The notes beneath the pieces were generated by a model. It was given only the letters and a program-made list of their open reading frames with translations, was not told the DNA's origin and did not search any database. From Sphingopyxis sp. 113P3 (GTDB lineage Bacteria > Pseudomonadota > Alphaproteobacteria > Sphingomonadales > Sphingomonadaceae): a stretch of 64,000 nt of DNA. The stretch is from NCBI RefSeq assembly GCF_001278035.1, contig NZ_CP009452.1, positions 1,459,501-1,523,500 on the forward strand, in the 5' to 3' direction. The position numbers and the translations under genes were made by a program. How positions within the stretch are numbered: the first letter of the stretch is position 1; every line of letters begins with the position of its first letter. Of the stretch, positions 50,583 through 61,205 are shown one piece after another.

Positions 50583-50745
50583 TGATCTTCGGGTCCTGCT
50601 GCTGGCACCCTAGCATATGGGCGCGCGAGTCGGAAACAGGGGCACGGCCCCTCGATGGAATGCCCCCTGCGCCAATGCGCCCCGCGCGGGGATTGGACAA
50701 AATGTCCTATGTGCACTCAGGCAAGCGAGGGCTAGGCGCGCGGTT

Positions 50746-51921
50746 ATGCCCCAGAAATTGTCCCGTTCGATCGCCCGCTTTCGGCCGCTCGCGCTGCTCG
50801 GCCTGCTGCCGCTGCTTGCCGGATGCAAGCTGGTCGTGCTCGATCCTGCGGGCGATGTGGCGCGCCAGCAGGGCAATCTGATCCTGATTTCGACCGGGTT
50901 GATGCTGTTGATCATCGTGCCGGTGATGATCCTGACGGTCGTATTCGCGTGGCGTTACCGCGCTGCGAACAAGGCGGCGACCTACAAGCCCGACTGGGAT
51001 CATTCGACCCAACTTGAACTGGTGATCTGGGCAGCGCCGCTTCTTATCATCATCTGCCTCGGAGCGCTCACTTGGGTCGCCACGCATCTGCTCGACCCTT
51101 ATCGACCGCTCGCGCGCACCGCGCCCGGGCAGACCGTGAGCGCGGCGGTTGAGCCGGTCGAAGTGCAGGTCGTCGCCCTCGACTGGAAGTGGCTGTTCAT
51201 CTACCCAGAGCAGGGGATTGCGAGCGTCAACGAACTGGCGCTTCCCGCCCATCGCCCGGTGCGGTTTCGCATCTCCTCATCTTCGGTGATGAACAGCTTC
51301 TACATCCCGGCGCTTGCGGGACAGATCTATGCGATGCCGGGGATGGAGACCAAGCTTCACGGCGTTTTCAACAAGACGGGGCAATTTTCCGGATTCTCGG
51401 CCAATTATTCAGGCGCCGGATTTTCGGACATGCGCTTTGCGGTGAAGAGCCTTGCCGATACCGATTTTTCAGCCTGGGTCGCGGCAACAAAGGCGGGCGG
51501 CGGGACGCTCGACCGGACCGCCTATCTCAGGCTTGAAAAGCCGAGCGAGAAAGTCCCTGCGCAGCGCTTCGCCGCCGTCGAGCCCCAGCTTTTTGACGCG
51601 ATCGTCAACATGTGCGTCGAACCGGGCAAGATGTGCATGCACGATATGATGTCGATCGACGCCGCGGGCGGGGCGGGCGTGCCAGGGATCGGCAATGTCC
51701 GCAGCCTCACCTACGACAAATTCGCCGCGCGCGGGACCGAAGGCGGCTATTGGGGTCGCCGCTACGTGGGAGCGCTATGCAGCGCGCCGCCGATCGCGAG
51801 CGTCGGTCGGCCCGGTGCAACCCCTGTCGATCAGGCCCCGCTCACGGGCGCGGGTCTGTCGCGCCCCGCCCCAACTATCGCTGCTCTTGGCGCACGGCCC
51901 GCGCCGTCGCCACAATCCTGA
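50746..51921 (+). CDS. cyoA: Cytochrome bo-type ubiquinol oxidase subunit II
   Basis: Lipoprotein subunit of the proton-pumping quinol oxidase. 391 residues from ATG 50746. [10 protein letters not shown] gives a lipobox at Cys27; two membrane segments (about 45-68 and 88-110) precede the cupredoxin domain with [24 protein letters not shown] and the [22 protein letters not shown] stretch. The CuA ligands of cytochrome c oxidases are absent, which supports quinol as donor. First gene of cyoABCD. Confidence 0.93.
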   Translation: MPQKLSRSIARFRPLALLGLLPLLAGCKLVVLDPAGDVARQQGNLILISTGLMLLIIVPVMILTVVFAWRYRAANKAATYKPDWDHSTQLELVIWAAPLLIIICLGALTWVATHLLDPYRPLARTAPGQTVSAAVEPVEVQVVALDWKWLFIYPEQGIASVNELALPAHRPVRFRISSSSVMNSFYIPALAGQIYAMPGMETKLHGVFNKTGQFSGFSANYSGAGFSDMRFAVKSLADTDFSAWVAATKAGGGTLDRTAYLRLEKPSEKVPAQRFAAVEPQLFDAIVNMCVEPGKMCMHDMMSIDAAGGAGVPGIGNVRSLTYDKFAARGTEGGYWGRRYVGALCSAPPIASVGRPGATPVDQAPLTGAGLSRPAPTIAALGARPAPSPQS

Positions 51922-51935
51922 TCGCGACGAGAGAC

Positions 51936-53948
51936 ATGATGACGCCCCATTCCGCTCCGGAAACAAGCCCCCTGCTTGGCAAGCTGTCGCTCGGCGCCCT
52001 GCCACTGCACGAACCGATCCTCGTCGTCACCTTCATCATTGTCGCGATCGGCGGGCTCGCGCTCGTCGGTGCGATCACCAAGTATCGCCTCTGGGGCTAT
52101 TTGTGGAAAGAATGGTTCACCACTGTCGACCACAAGCGCATCGGGATCATGTACATGATCCTCGGACTCATCATGTTCCTGCGCGGCTTTTCGGACGCGA
52201 TCATGATGCGGCTCCAGCAGGCGATGGCCTTCGGGGGATCCGAAGGCTATCTGCCCGCGCACCATTACGACCAGGTGTTCACCGCGCACGGCGTGATCAT
52301 GATCTTCTTCGTCGCGATGCCGTTCATCACCGGGCTGATGAATTACATTGTCCCGCTCCAGATCGGCGCGCGCGACGTCAGCTTTCCCTTCCTCAACAAT
52401 TTCAGCTTCTGGATGACCGCGGCAGGCGCCGTGCTCTGCATGATTTCGCTGTTCGTCGGCGAATTTGCCCAAACCGGCTGGCTCGCCTATCCGCCGCTGT
52501 CCGGCATTGCGTACAGTCCCAACGTTGGCGTCGACTACTATATATGGTCGCTGCAGATCGCGGGCGTTGGCACGACCTTGTCCGGCATCAACCTGATCGT
52601 GACCATACTCAAGCTTCGCGCACCGGGCATGCGGCTGATGAAGATGCCCGTCTTCACCTGGACGAGCCTGTGTGCCAACATTCTGATCGTCGCGACCTTC
52701 CCTGTTCTCACGGCAACGCTCGCTTTGCTGACGCTCGATCGCTATGCCGGGACAAACTTCTTCACCAATGACTTCGGCGGTTCGCCGATGATGTATGTGA
52801 ACCTCATCTGGATCTGGGGTCACCCTGAAGTCTACATCCTCATTCTGCCGCTGTTCGGCGTCTTCTCCGAAGTGACCTCGACCTTTTCGGGCAAACGGCT
52901 CTTCGGCTACACGTCGATGGTTTATGCGACGGTCTGCATCACGATCCTGAGCTATATCGTGTGGCTGCACCATTTCTTCACCATGGGCTCGGGTGCCAGC
53001 GTCAACAGCTTTTTCGGGATCACGACGATGGTGATCTCCATTCCGACGGGCGCAAAGCTCTTCAACTGGCTGTTTACCATGTACCGCGGCCGCATTCGCT
53101 TCGAGCTGCCGATGATGTGGACGGTCGCCTTCATGCTGACCTTCGTTGTCGGCGGTATGACAGGGGTGCTGCTTGCCGTGCCCCCCGCCGACTTCGTGCT
53201 CCACAATTCGCTCTTTCTCGTCGCGCATTTCCACAATGTCATCATCGGCGGCGTCCTGTTCGGCCTCTTTGCCGCGATCAACTACTGGTGGCCCAAGGCG
53301 TTCGGCTTCAGGCTCGACATCTTCTGGGGCAAGATCAGCTTCTGGTGCTGGGTGGTAGGCTTCTGGCTTGCCTTCATGCCGCTCTATATCCTTGGCCTGA
53401 TGGGGGTTACCCGCCGGATGCGCGTGTTCGACGACCCGAGCCTGCAGATCTGGTTCCTCGTGGCCGGCGTCGGCGCGGCGGTGATCGCGGTTGGCATTGC
53501 AGCGATGCTGATCCAGTTTGCCGTCAGCATTTGGCGCCGCGACCAGCTTCGCGACGAAACAGGCGACCCATGGGATGGCCGGACGCTCGAGTGGGCGACA
53601 AGTTCCCCGCCTCCCGACTACAACTTCGCCTTCACGCCAGTGATCCACGATCTCGACGCCTGGCATGACATGAAGCGCCGTGGGCACGAGAGGCCCGTTA
53701 GAGGTTTCCGCGATATCCATATGCCGAGCAACACCGGAGCGGGCATCATCCTCGCCGGGATCAGTCTGGTGATGGGATTCGCGCTCGTCTGGCACATCTG
53801 GTGGCTCGTGGGGACGAGCTTCGCCGGGCTGGTTGGCGCTGCGATCATCCACACCTTCAACTACAAGCGCGATTTCGACATACCGGCGGCAACGGTCGCG
53901 GCGGTCGAGGAGGCGCGCACCCGCCAGCTCGCGGCGGCCGGACCGTGA
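51936..53948 (+). CDS. cyoB: Cytochrome bo-type ubiquinol oxidase subunit I
   Basis: Catalytic heme-copper subunit, 670 residues, start ATG 51936 (ATG ATG). Heme and CuB ligands lie in [35 protein letters not shown] (with the cross-linked His-Tyr), TIVWLHH-like region [12 protein letters not shown] and [12 protein letters not shown]. Fifteen membrane segments are expected as in E. coli CyoB. Stop is one base before the cyoC start. Confidence 0.96.
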   Translation: MMTPHSAPETSPLLGKLSLGALPLHEPILVVTFIIVAIGGLALVGAITKYRLWGYLWKEWFTTVDHKRIGIMYMILGLIMFLRGFSDAIMMRLQQAMAFGGSEGYLPAHHYDQVFTAHGVIMIFFVAMPFITGLMNYIVPLQIGARDVSFPFLNNFSFWMTAAGAVLCMISLFVGEFAQTGWLAYPPLSGIAYSPNVGVDYYIWSLQIAGVGTTLSGINLIVTILKLRAPGMRLMKMPVFTWTSLCANILIVATFPVLTATLALLTLDRYAGTNFFTNDFGGSPMMYVNLIWIWGHPEVYILILPLFGVFSEVTSTFSGKRLFGYTSMVYATVCITILSYIVWLHHFFTMGSGASVNSFFGITTMVISIPTGAKLFNWLFTMYRGRIRFELPMMWTVAFMLTFVVGGMTGVLLAVPPADFVLHNSLFLVAHFHNVIIGGVLFGLFAAINYWWPKAFGFRLDIFWGKISFWCWVVGFWLAFMPLYILGLMGVTRRMRVFDDPSLQIWFLVAGVGAAVIAVGIAAMLIQFAVSIWRRDQLRDETGDPWDGRTLEWATSSPPPDYNFAFTPVIHDLDAWHDMKRRGHERPVRGFRDIHMPSNTGAGIILAGISLVMGFALVWHIWWLVGTSFAGLVGAAIIHTFNYKRDFDIPAATVAAVEEARTRQLAAAGP

Positions 53949-53949
53949 C

Positions 53950-54579
53950 ATGAATACCAAGACCCTCGCCGCCGCGGACGAAGAGCTGCGCTTCTACGAC
54001 CTTGACGAGCATGCCCATCCCGAGGGGCACAGCACGATGCTGGGCTTCTGGATCTATCTGATGAGCGACTGCCTCATCTTTGCGATCCTCTTCGCATGCT
54101 ATGCGGTGCTGGGCGGCAATTATGCCGCGGGGCCCGCGCCAAAGGACCTGTTCGATCTGCCGCTGGTCGCGCTCAACACCGCGATGCTGCTCTTCTCGTC
54201 GATCACCTACGGCTTTGCGGTGCTTCAGATGCAGCAAGGCAAGGTACACGGGACGCAGGCCTGGCTCGCGGTGACCGCGCTCTTTGGCGCGGCCTTCCTC
54301 GCGATCGAGTTCTACGAGTTCCAGCACCTCATTCACATCGGCGCCACGCCGCAGCGCAGCGCGTTCCTGTCGGCCTTCTTCACGCTGGTCGGGACGCACG
54401 GGCTCCACGTCACTTTCGGCATCGTGTGGCTGCTGACGCTGATGGTCCAGCTTGGCAGGCACGGACTCATCGCCGCCAACAAGCGGCGCGTCATGTGTCT
54501 TTCGATGTTCTGGCACTTTCTCGACGTCGTGTGGATCGGCGTCTTCACGATCGTCTATCTGATGGGAATGCTGCAATGA
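53950..54579 (+). CDS. cyoC: Cytochrome bo-type ubiquinol oxidase subunit III
   Basis: 209 residues, five membrane segments. [24 protein letters not shown] and the [15 protein letters not shown] and [17 protein letters not shown] motifs are those of CoxIII/CyoC. Its final bases overlap cyoD by ATGA. Confidence 0.93.
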   Translation: MNTKTLAAADEELRFYDLDEHAHPEGHSTMLGFWIYLMSDCLIFAILFACYAVLGGNYAAGPAPKDLFDLPLVALNTAMLLFSSITYGFAVLQMQQGKVHGTQAWLAVTALFGAAFLAIEFYEFQHLIHIGATPQRSAFLSAFFTLVGTHGLHVTFGIVWLLTLMVQLGRHGLIAANKRRVMCLSMFWHFLDVVWIGVFTIVYLMGMLQ

Positions 54580-54953
54580 ACCTTGAACCCAGCCACGGCG
54601 ATGCAGCCCATCCCCGCGAGATCGAGATGCCGCACGCCTCGATGCGCGACTATCTGATCGGCTTTGCGCTGTCGGTCCTCTTGACGGCCATTCCCTTCTG
54701 GCTGGTCATGACGATGCCGCTCTCGCCGGGTACGACGGCTGCGATCATCATGGCATTTGCCGTGGTGCAGATCGTGGTCCACATGATCTTCTTCCTGCAC
54801 ATGACGCCAAGAGCAGAAGGCGGCTGGTCGCTGACCTCGCTGGTCTTCACGATCATCGTGCTTGGCATCGCGCTCGCGGGATCGCTCTGGGTCATGCACC
54901 ACCTCAACACCAACATGATGCCGATGCCGCATGACATGAATCAGCTGCCGTGA
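54576..54953 (+). CDS. cyoD: Cytochrome bo-type ubiquinol oxidase subunit IV
   Basis: 125 residues with three membrane segments. [22 protein letters not shown] and [15 protein letters not shown] are family marks. Overlaps cyoC (ATGA) and SURF1 (GTGA), so the operon is translationally coupled. No cyoE (heme O synthase) follows; that gene must lie elsewhere. Confidence 0.92.
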   Translation: MNLEPSHGDAAHPREIEMPHASMRDYLIGFALSVLLTAIPFWLVMTMPLSPGTTAAIIMAFAVVQIVVHMIFFLHMTPRAEGGWSLTSLVFTIIVLGIALAGSLWVMHHLNTNMMPMPHDMNQLP

Positions 54954-55663
54954 AACGCCGGCTGCTGATGGCGCTGACGCTGCTTCTTGCGGCGGGCTTC
55001 ATCGCGCTCGGTATCTGGCAGGTCGAGCGGCGCGCGTGGAAGCACGAGCTGATTGCCGCAGTCGACGCCCGCATTCAGCGCGCACCGGTGGCAGCGCCGG
55101 GACCCGCCGAATGGCCGCGTCTTTCCGCCGACCGCGACGCTTACCGCCGCATCGTCGCAACGGGTCGCTTTCGCCATGACCGCGAAACGCTGGTACAGGC
55201 GGTCACCGAGCGCGGCGCGGGCTATTGGCTGCTCACCCCGCTCGAGACGCCGGACTTTACCCTCATTGTCAATCGCGGCTTCGTGCCGAGGGGCAGGCGC
55301 GATGCATCCGCGCGCGCTGCGGGCAATCCGGCGGGAAGCGTGACCGTGACGGGTCTTCTGCGCATGAGCGAGCCCGGCGGCGCCTTTCTGCGCGCCAATG
55401 ATGCGGCCGCGGATCGGTGGTATTCGCGCGACGTTGCCGGAATCGCCAAGGCACGCGGGCTGGGCCGCGTGGCGCCCTATTTCCTCGACGCCGACGCGGC
55501 GCCCAATGCGGGAGGCTACCCAGTAGGCGGGCTCACCGTGGTGCGCTTCCGCGACCCGCACCTCGTCTACGCGCTGACCTGGTTCGCGCTCGCCGGGATC
55601 AGCCTCTTTTTTTCCTGGTTGTTGTGGCGTCCGGTACGGCTTCGGTCCAATAGGGACCTGTGA
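54950..55663 (+). CDS. SURF1-family oxidase assembly protein
   Basis: 237 residues with N- and C-terminal membrane segments (about 3-22 and 213-232) flanking a soluble loop. LLLAAGFIALGIWQVERRAWK at the start, the GYWLLTPLETPDFTLIVNRGFVPRG core and PVGGLTVVRFRDPHLVYALTWFALAG at the end identify the family. It inserts heme into subunit I of heme-copper oxidases, here presumably CyoB. GTG start overlapping cyoD. Confidence 0.9.
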   Translation: MKRRLLMALTLLLAAGFIALGIWQVERRAWKHELIAAVDARIQRAPVAAPGPAEWPRLSADRDAYRRIVATGRFRHDRETLVQAVTERGAGYWLLTPLETPDFTLIVNRGFVPRGRRDASARAAGNPAGSVTVTGLLRMSEPGGAFLRANDAAADRWYSRDVAGIAKARGLGRVAPYFLDADAAPNAGGYPVGGLTVVRFRDPHLVYALTWFALAGISLFFSWLLWRPVRLRSNRDL

Positions 55664-56967
55664 TGGCCGACACTTCGCTGACGACCGCGCTGCCGGAAGC
55701 CGACGCCGGCCGGCGCAACATGACGTTGCTGATCCAGCTGCGCTGGCTCGCGGTGGGAGGGCAGCTCGCGACGATCGGCGTCGTGATCGGGTGGATGGGC
55801 ATCACCCTGCCGCTCGCCCCGCTCTTGGCAGCCGTGGCGGCGCTGATCATCGTCAATCTCGCCAGCCTGGCATTGCTCGGCCGTGGCCGCGCGGTGACCA
55901 ATATCGAGCTGACCGCGGCATTGCTCGTCGACGTTGCCGTCCTCGCCTGGCAGCTTCATCATAGCGGCGGTCTTTCCAACCCGTTCGCGTCGCTCTTCCT
56001 CCTCCAGGTCGTTATCGGCGCAATCCTGCTCTCGCCGCGTTCGTCATGGACGATCGTTGCAGCGACGCTCGCGGCGCTTGCGGCCCTCAGTATCGATCCC
56101 ACGCCGCTGCTCCTCCCTGCACGCTATGCGGCAGACCCGCTCGGCCTTTATCTGCAAGGCAGCCTCGTCTGCTTCGTGCTGATCGCTGTGCTCCTCGTCG
56201 CCTTCGTCACCCGGATCAGCCGCAACCTGCGCGATCGCGATGCGGCGCTCGCTGCGGCGCGGCAGCGCGCCGCGGAAGAGGATCATATCGTGCGCATGGG
56301 CCTGCTCGCCTCCGGCGCGGCCCATGAGCTTGGGACACCGCTCTCAACCTTGTCGGTACTGATCGGCGACTGGCGGCGCGCGCCGAAACTCGCGACCGAC
56401 GAGGAGCTGCAAGAGGATCTCGCCGAGATGGACGCGGCGGTACAGCGCTGCAAGACGATCGTCAGCGGCATCCTGATGTCGGCGGGCGAGGCTCGCGGGG
56501 TTGCGCCGCGGCTCACCACGATGCGTGCCTTCCTCACGGACATCGTCGAGGATTCGCGCGCCGGACGGCTGCCCGGAACGGTGGAATTCAACGACCTGTT
56601 CGGCGCAGACGTCGCGATCGTCTCCGACCCCGCGTTGCGACAGGTCATTGGCAATGTGCTCGACAATGCGGCCGAGGTCTCCCCCGACTGGATCGGCGTC
56701 ACCGCCTCGCGCGACGGCGATATGGCCGTGATCGAAATCGCCGACCGCGGACCTGGCTTCAGCGAGGAAATGCTGGAACATTTCGGCCAGCCTTATCGTT
56801 CGACAAAGGGGCGGCCGGGCGGCGGGCTTGGATTGTTCCTGCTCGTCAATGTTCTGCGCAAGCTGGGCGGAGGCGCGAGTGTTGCCAACCGTGACGAAGG
56901 AGGCGCCCGGGTACGCATCCTGCTGCCGATCTCGGCGATCGCCCGGCCAGAAGGAGAGGCGTCATGA
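55663..56967 (+). CDS. regB: RegB/PrrB-type redox sensor histidine kinase
   Basis: 434 residues, start ATG 55663 overlapping the SURF1 stop (GTG 55660 is an alternative). Six membrane segments precede the kinase. The quinone-binding heptad G102-G-L-S-N-P-F108 of RegB is present. The phosphorylated His221 is in GAAHELGTPLSTL, and Cys263 in VQRCKTIVSG corresponds to the redox cysteine of RegB. ATPase motifs: NVLDNAAEVSPD, DRGPGFS, GGGLGLFL. It senses the state of the quinone pool and is transcribed with the quinol oxidase it may regulate. Confidence 0.92.
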   Translation: MADTSLTTALPEADAGRRNMTLLIQLRWLAVGGQLATIGVVIGWMGITLPLAPLLAAVAALIIVNLASLALLGRGRAVTNIELTAALLVDVAVLAWQLHHSGGLSNPFASLFLLQVVIGAILLSPRSSWTIVAATLAALAALSIDPTPLLLPARYAADPLGLYLQGSLVCFVLIAVLLVAFVTRISRNLRDRDAALAAARQRAAEEDHIVRMGLLASGAAHELGTPLSTLSVLIGDWRRAPKLATDEELQEDLAEMDAAVQRCKTIVSGILMSAGEARGVAPRLTTMRAFLTDIVEDSRAGRLPGTVEFNDLFGADVAIVSDPALRQVIGNVLDNAAEVSPDWIGVTASRDGDMAVIEIADRGPGFSEEMLEHFGQPYRSTKGRPGGGLGLFLLVNVLRKLGGGASVANRDEGGARVRILLPISAIARPEGEAS

Positions 56968-57497
56968 CGGACCAGCGGCGCTTGCTGATTGTCGAAGATG
57001 ACGAGGCCTTCGCGCGGACGCTCAAACGTTCGTTCGAGCGCCGGGGCTATGAGGTTCGCACTGCAGCGAACCCTGACGCAATGAAGGCGGTGCTGGCGGG
57101 TTATCAGCCGGGCTATGCCGTGGTCGACTTGAAGCTCGGCGGTGCGTCGGGTCTCGCTTGCGTTCAAGCCTTGCGCGCTTCGGATGCCGCGATGCGCATC
57201 GTCGTCCTGACGGGATTTGCGAGCATCGCAACCGCCGTCGAGGCCATCAAGCTTGGTGCGTCCTATTATCTCGCCAAGCCTTCGAATACCGACGATATCG
57301 AGGCGGCGTTCGAACGGGCCGAGGGCAATGTTGACGCCCCGCTCGGCGCACGGCCTTCGTCGATCAAGACTGTCGAGTGGGAACATATCCACCAGACGCT
57401 CGTCGAAACGGGGTTCAACATATCGGAAACGGCGAGGCGGCTCGGCATGCATCGCCGCACCCTTGCACGCAAGCTCGAGAAACGGCAGCTTCGCTAG
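56964..57497 (+). CDS. regA: RegA/PrrA/ActR-type response regulator
   Basis: 177 residues; receiver domain with the phospho-acceptor Asp55 in VVDLKLGG and acidic pocket LLIVEDDEAF, then the short linker and a Fis-type HTH at the C-terminus (NISETARRLGMHRRTLARKLEKR), as in RegA. Overlaps regB by 4 bases. RegA regulons usually include terminal oxidases, so the oxidase operon may be self-tuned. Stops 4 bases before the convergent putA stop. Confidence 0.93.
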   Translation: MTDQRRLLIVEDDEAFARTLKRSFERRGYEVRTAANPDAMKAVLAGYQPGYAVVDLKLGGASGLACVQALRASDAAMRIVVLTGFASIATAVEAIKLGASYYLAKPSNTDDIEAAFERAEGNVDAPLGARPSSIKTVEWEHIHQTLVETGFNISETARRLGMHRRTLARKLEKRQLR

Positions 57498-57501
57498 CGG
57501 C

Positions 57502-60500
57502 TCAACCGATCATCATCAGGCTGGCGTTGCCGCCGGCAGCGGTCGTGTTGATCGAGGTAGAGACCTCCTCGAGCAGCCAGTCGGGATGATAGGCAAGACC
57601 CGGTCCTTCGTTGGCGGCGTGGAGCGAAACGATGGGGCCGGGAAGGGCAGCGAGCGCTGCTGCCGCCGCGGCGATGTGCGCCGCGTCGCCCTCGACCAGT
57701 GCGGCGCCGAATGGTCCCTCGCCGCCTGGTGAAAAAACAGCAGCGACACGCGGAGGAAGGCCGGCGGGCAAGTCCATGCCCTCTACGATGCCATGATTGC
57801 CCGTCGCGAGCACCGCCGCCATCTGTTCGAAGAGGCCGGTGCGCGTGACCGGGCGCATGAGGATGCGGCCGCGCGGGTGGAGTGCATAAATATTGCGTTC
57901 GCCGACCGGTCCGGGCAGCAGCAGTTCTGCGCCGAGCGCCGAGGCGCTCTCGTAGCGCCTGGCGACCGCCGCGGACTCGGCTTCGCCCTGCGCGCTCAGC
58001 CAATCGGCGAATTCGCCGAGCGGTGTGCCAAGATGTCCTGCGCGCGCTGCGAACACAGGCGGTACGCTCACGAGGCGGCCGAGATAGAACGGGCCGCCCG
58101 CCTTGGGTCCGGTGCCCGAGAGACCGCAGCCACCGAATGGCTGGGTGCCGACGATGGCGCCGATGGTGTTCCGGTTGACGTAGCAATTACCGGCCCTCAC
58201 CCGCGAGAGCACGTCGGCGATCGTCTTGTCGAGCCGTGTGTGGAGGCCGAATGTCAATCCATATCCCGTCGCATTGATGGCGTCGATCACCGCGGCCAGC
58301 CGTTCGCGGCGATAGCGCAGGACGTGGAGAACGGGGCCGAAAACCTCTCGTTTGAGATCGGCTATCGACCCGATTTCGATGATCGTGGGCGGCACGAAGG
58401 TGCCGTGCGCAGCTTCGGCGGGGAGGGGCAATTGCTCGATCCGGTGGCCGAGGGAGCGCATCGCATCGATATGCGCTTCGATGTTCGCCTTCGCTTCGGC
58501 GGTGATGACGGGGCCGATGTCGACCGCGAGCCGATCGGGGCGGCCGAGCGCGAGCTCGGCGAGAGCGCCCTTCAGCATCGCGAGGGTGCGCTCGGCGACA
58601 TCCTCCTGCAGGCAAAGGACGCGAAGCGCCGAGCAACGCTGCCCGGCGCTATCGAAGGCGGAGGCGATCACGTCGCCAACGACCTGCTCGGCGAGCGCCG
58701 AGCTGTCGACGATCATTGCATTCTGCCCGCCCGTCTCGGCAATCAAGGGGATAGGCTTGCCCTCGGGCGACAGGCGCTTTGCCAATTCCGCCTGGATCAG
58801 CCGCGCGACCTCGGTCGAACCGGTGAACATCACGCCTGCCGTCTGCGGCGCGGCGACCAGCGCTGCACCGATTGCGCCGTCGCCGGGAACCAGTTGCAGC
58901 GCGTCGGCTGGCACTCCCGCTTCGTGGAGAAGACGTACAGCCTCGGCGGCGATAAGCGGTGTTTCTTCTGCCGGCTTGGCAAGCACCGGGTTGCCCGCGA
59001 CCAACGCCGCACAGACCTGGCCAGTGAAGATGGCGAGCGGGAAGTTCCATGGACTGATGCAGGTGATCGGCCCGAGCGGCGCTTGGCCGGGTCCGAAAGT
59101 CGCACGCGCCTGGGCGGCATAATAGCGCAGAAAATCGATCGCCTCGCGCACTTCCGAGATCGCATTGGGCAGCGACTTGCCTGCCTCGCGCACGATCAGT
59201 CCCAAAAGGATGGGCATGCGCGCCTGCATCGCATCGGCCGCGCGCTCGAGCATGGCGGCGCGCTCGGAAACAGGGACATTGCCCCAATGAGCCGCCGCCG
59301 CGCGCGCGGCGGCCGCCCGCGCGGCGGCGCTCGAGACTTCGACAACGGTCCCGACGCGGTCGCGGTGGTCGGCGGGATTGAGCACGGCACGCCCCGTGCC
59401 TTCGCCGCCTGCGGGCGCCGCGCGCCATTCGATTGCGGTACTTTCCGCAAGTGCTTGCGTGAGCTCGGCGAGCCGATGCTCGTTGCTAAGATCGATCCCG
59501 GCCGAATTGCAGCGGTCGGGGTAGAGGTCTGCGGGGTGCGCGATCTGGTCGTGCGGCGCACCGGGGCAGGGCATTGCACCAGCAACGATGGCCGGGTCGG
59601 CGATGAGATCGTCGACGGGCACCGCCGGATCGGCAATGCGGTTGACGAACGATGAGTTGGCGCCGTTCTCGAGCAAACGGCGCACGAGATAGGCGAGCAG
59701 CGTCTCGTGAGTCCCAACGGGCGCATAGATACGGCAGGGCCGGTCGAGTTTCTTTGGCCCGACGACCTGCTCGTAAAGCGGTTCGCCCATGCCGTGAAGG
59801 CACTGAAACTCATATTGACCGATCGCGAAATCATCGCCGGCGAGGCGGTAAATGGTGGCGAGCGTCTGGGCATTATGCGTCGCGAACTGCGGGAAGACGG
59901 CGTCGGTCGCACCGAGCAGCTTTCTTGCGCAGGCAATATAGGCGACGTCGGTGTGAACCTTGCGCGTGTAAACCGGGAAGCCTTCGAGGCCATCGACTTG
60001 CGCGCGCTTGATCTCGGCGTCCCAGTAGGCGCCCTTGACGAGCCGCACCATGATCCGGCGCCCTGCCCGGCGAGCAAGATCAACAATCCAGTCGATCACG
60101 AAGGGACAGCGCTTGCCATAAGCCTGGACGACGAAGCCAAGACCGTCCCAGCCTGAAAGATCGGGGTCGAGCGCAAGGCTTTCGAGAAGATCGAGCGAGA
60201 GCTCGAGCCGGTCGGCCTCTTCGGCGTCGATGTTGAAGCCGATGTCAAAGCGCTTCGCCTGAAGGGCGAGGGCCTTCACCCGCGGCAGAAGTTCGCCCGT
60301 GACGCGGTCCGCCTGAGCGCGCGAATAGCGCGGATGGAGCGCCGACAGCTTGATCGAGATGCCGGGGCCAGCATAGATGCCGCGTCCCGCCGACGCCTTC
60401 CCGATCGCGCCGATGGCGCGCTGATAATCGTCATAATAGCGGTTTGCATCGGCCATCGTCGTCGCGGCCTCGCCCAGCATGTCATAGCTGTAGGCAAATC

Positions 60501-61101
60501 CCTTGGCTTCCATGGCGCGCGCGCGCTTCAGGGCCTCGGCGATGGTTTCGCCGGTGACAAACTGTTCGCCCATCAACCGCATGGCAAGGTCGACGCCGCG
60601 GCGGATCACGGGTTCGCCGGCGCGGGCGACAAGCCGCGCGAGCGCAGCGCCGAGACCGCGGTCGTCGACGCTGCCGACGAGCCTGCCCGTCACAACGAGG
60701 CCCCAGGTTGCGGCGTTGACGAACAGCGAGCGGCCATCACCAAGATGCGAGCTCCAGTCGCCATCGGCAATCTTGTCGCGGATCAGCGCATCACGCGTTG
60801 CATCGTCGGGGATGCGCAGCAGCGCTTCGGCGAGGCACATCAGGGCGACGCCTTCCTCGCTCGATAGCGAATATTCCTGCACCAGCGCCTCGACCCCGCT
60901 CCCCTTTCGGTTGGTGCGAAGCGGCGTGACGAGCCGGCGCGCGGTTTCGCGGATGTCGGCGCGGAGCGGTTCGGGGAGCGTTGCGGCCTCGAGCAGCGGC
61001 GCAAGCGCGTCGGCCTCATCCCGGCGATAGGCTGCCGTGATCGCATCGCGCAGCGGCGTCGCGGGGCGGATCGGGGGTGCGAAGTCGGCAAAGATCGGCA
61101 T
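57502..61101 (-). CDS. putA: Bifunctional proline dehydrogenase / pyrroline-5-carboxylate dehydrogenase
   Basis: 1199-residue flavoenzyme converting proline to glutamate in two steps. The FAD-binding PRODH barrel covers roughly residues 120-470 (GRGIYAGPGISIKLSALHPRYSRAQ, MVRLVKGAYWDAEIKRAQ, ATHNAQTL). The aldehyde dehydrogenase half has SPWNFPLAIFTGQVCAALVAGNPVLAKPAEETPL, the general-base Glu in IAETGGQNAM and Cys in SAGQRCSALRV. The N-terminal ribbon-helix-helix DNA-binding domain of enterobacterial PutA is missing; regulation is left to the divergent Lrp gene. Confidence 0.95.
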   Translation of the reverse strand: MPIFADFAPPIRPATPLRDAITAAYRRDEADALAPLLEAATLPEPLRADIRETARRLVTPLRTNRKGSGVEALVQEYSLSSEEGVALMCLAEALLRIPDDATRDALIRDKIADGDWSSHLGDGRSLFVNAATWGLVVTGRLVGSVDDRGLGAALARLVARAGEPVIRRGVDLAMRLMGEQFVTGETIAEALKRARAMEAKGFAYSYDMLGEAATTMADANRYYDDYQRAIGAIGKASAGRGIYAGPGISIKLSALHPRYSRAQADRVTGELLPRVKALALQAKRFDIGFNIDAEEADRLELSLDLLESLALDPDLSGWDGLGFVVQAYGKRCPFVIDWIVDLARRAGRRIMVRLVKGAYWDAEIKRAQVDGLEGFPVYTRKVHTDVAYIACARKLLGATDAVFPQFATHNAQTLATIYRLAGDDFAIGQYEFQCLHGMGEPLYEQVVGPKKLDRPCRIYAPVGTHETLLAYLVRRLLENGANSSFVNRIADPAVPVDDLIADPAIVAGAMPCPGAPHDQIAHPADLYPDRCNSAGIDLSNEHRLAELTQALAESTAIEWRAAPAGGEGTGRAVLNPADHRDRVGTVVEVSSAAARAAAARAAAAHWGNVPVSERAAMLERAADAMQARMPILLGLIVREAGKSLPNAISEVREAIDFLRYYAAQARATFGPGQAPLGPITCISPWNFPLAIFTGQVCAALVAGNPVLAKPAEETPLIAAEAVRLLHEAGVPADALQLVPGDGAIGAALVAAPQTAGVMFTGSTEVARLIQAELAKRLSPEGKPIPLIAETGGQNAMIVDSSALAEQVVGDVIASAFDSAGQRCSALRVLCLQEDVAERTLAMLKGALAELALGRPDRLAVDIGPVITAEAKANIEAHIDAMRSLGHRIEQLPLPAEAAHGTFVPPTIIEIGSIADLKREVFGPVLHVLRYRRERLAAVIDAINATGYGLTFGLHTRLDKTIADVLSRVRAGNCYVNRNTIGAIVGTQPFGGCGLSGTGPKAGGPFYLGRLVSVPPVFAARAGHLGTPLGEFADWLSAQGEAESAAVARRYESASALGAELLLPGPVGERNIYALHPRGRILMRPVTRTGLFEQMAAVLATGNHGIVEGMDLPAGLPPRVAAVFSPGGEGPFGAALVEGDAAHIAAAAAALAALPGPIVSLHAANEGPGLAYHPDWLLEEVSTSINTTAAGGNASLMMIG

Positions 61102-61205
61102 GGAGTGATTTTACTATGATTGCGAGCGCCGCAATGCCTTTTGATGTGGCATATGGAAGTCAGATTCGCTTATATTCTGGACTCTACTGGTCAAAAGGAC
61201 GGATT

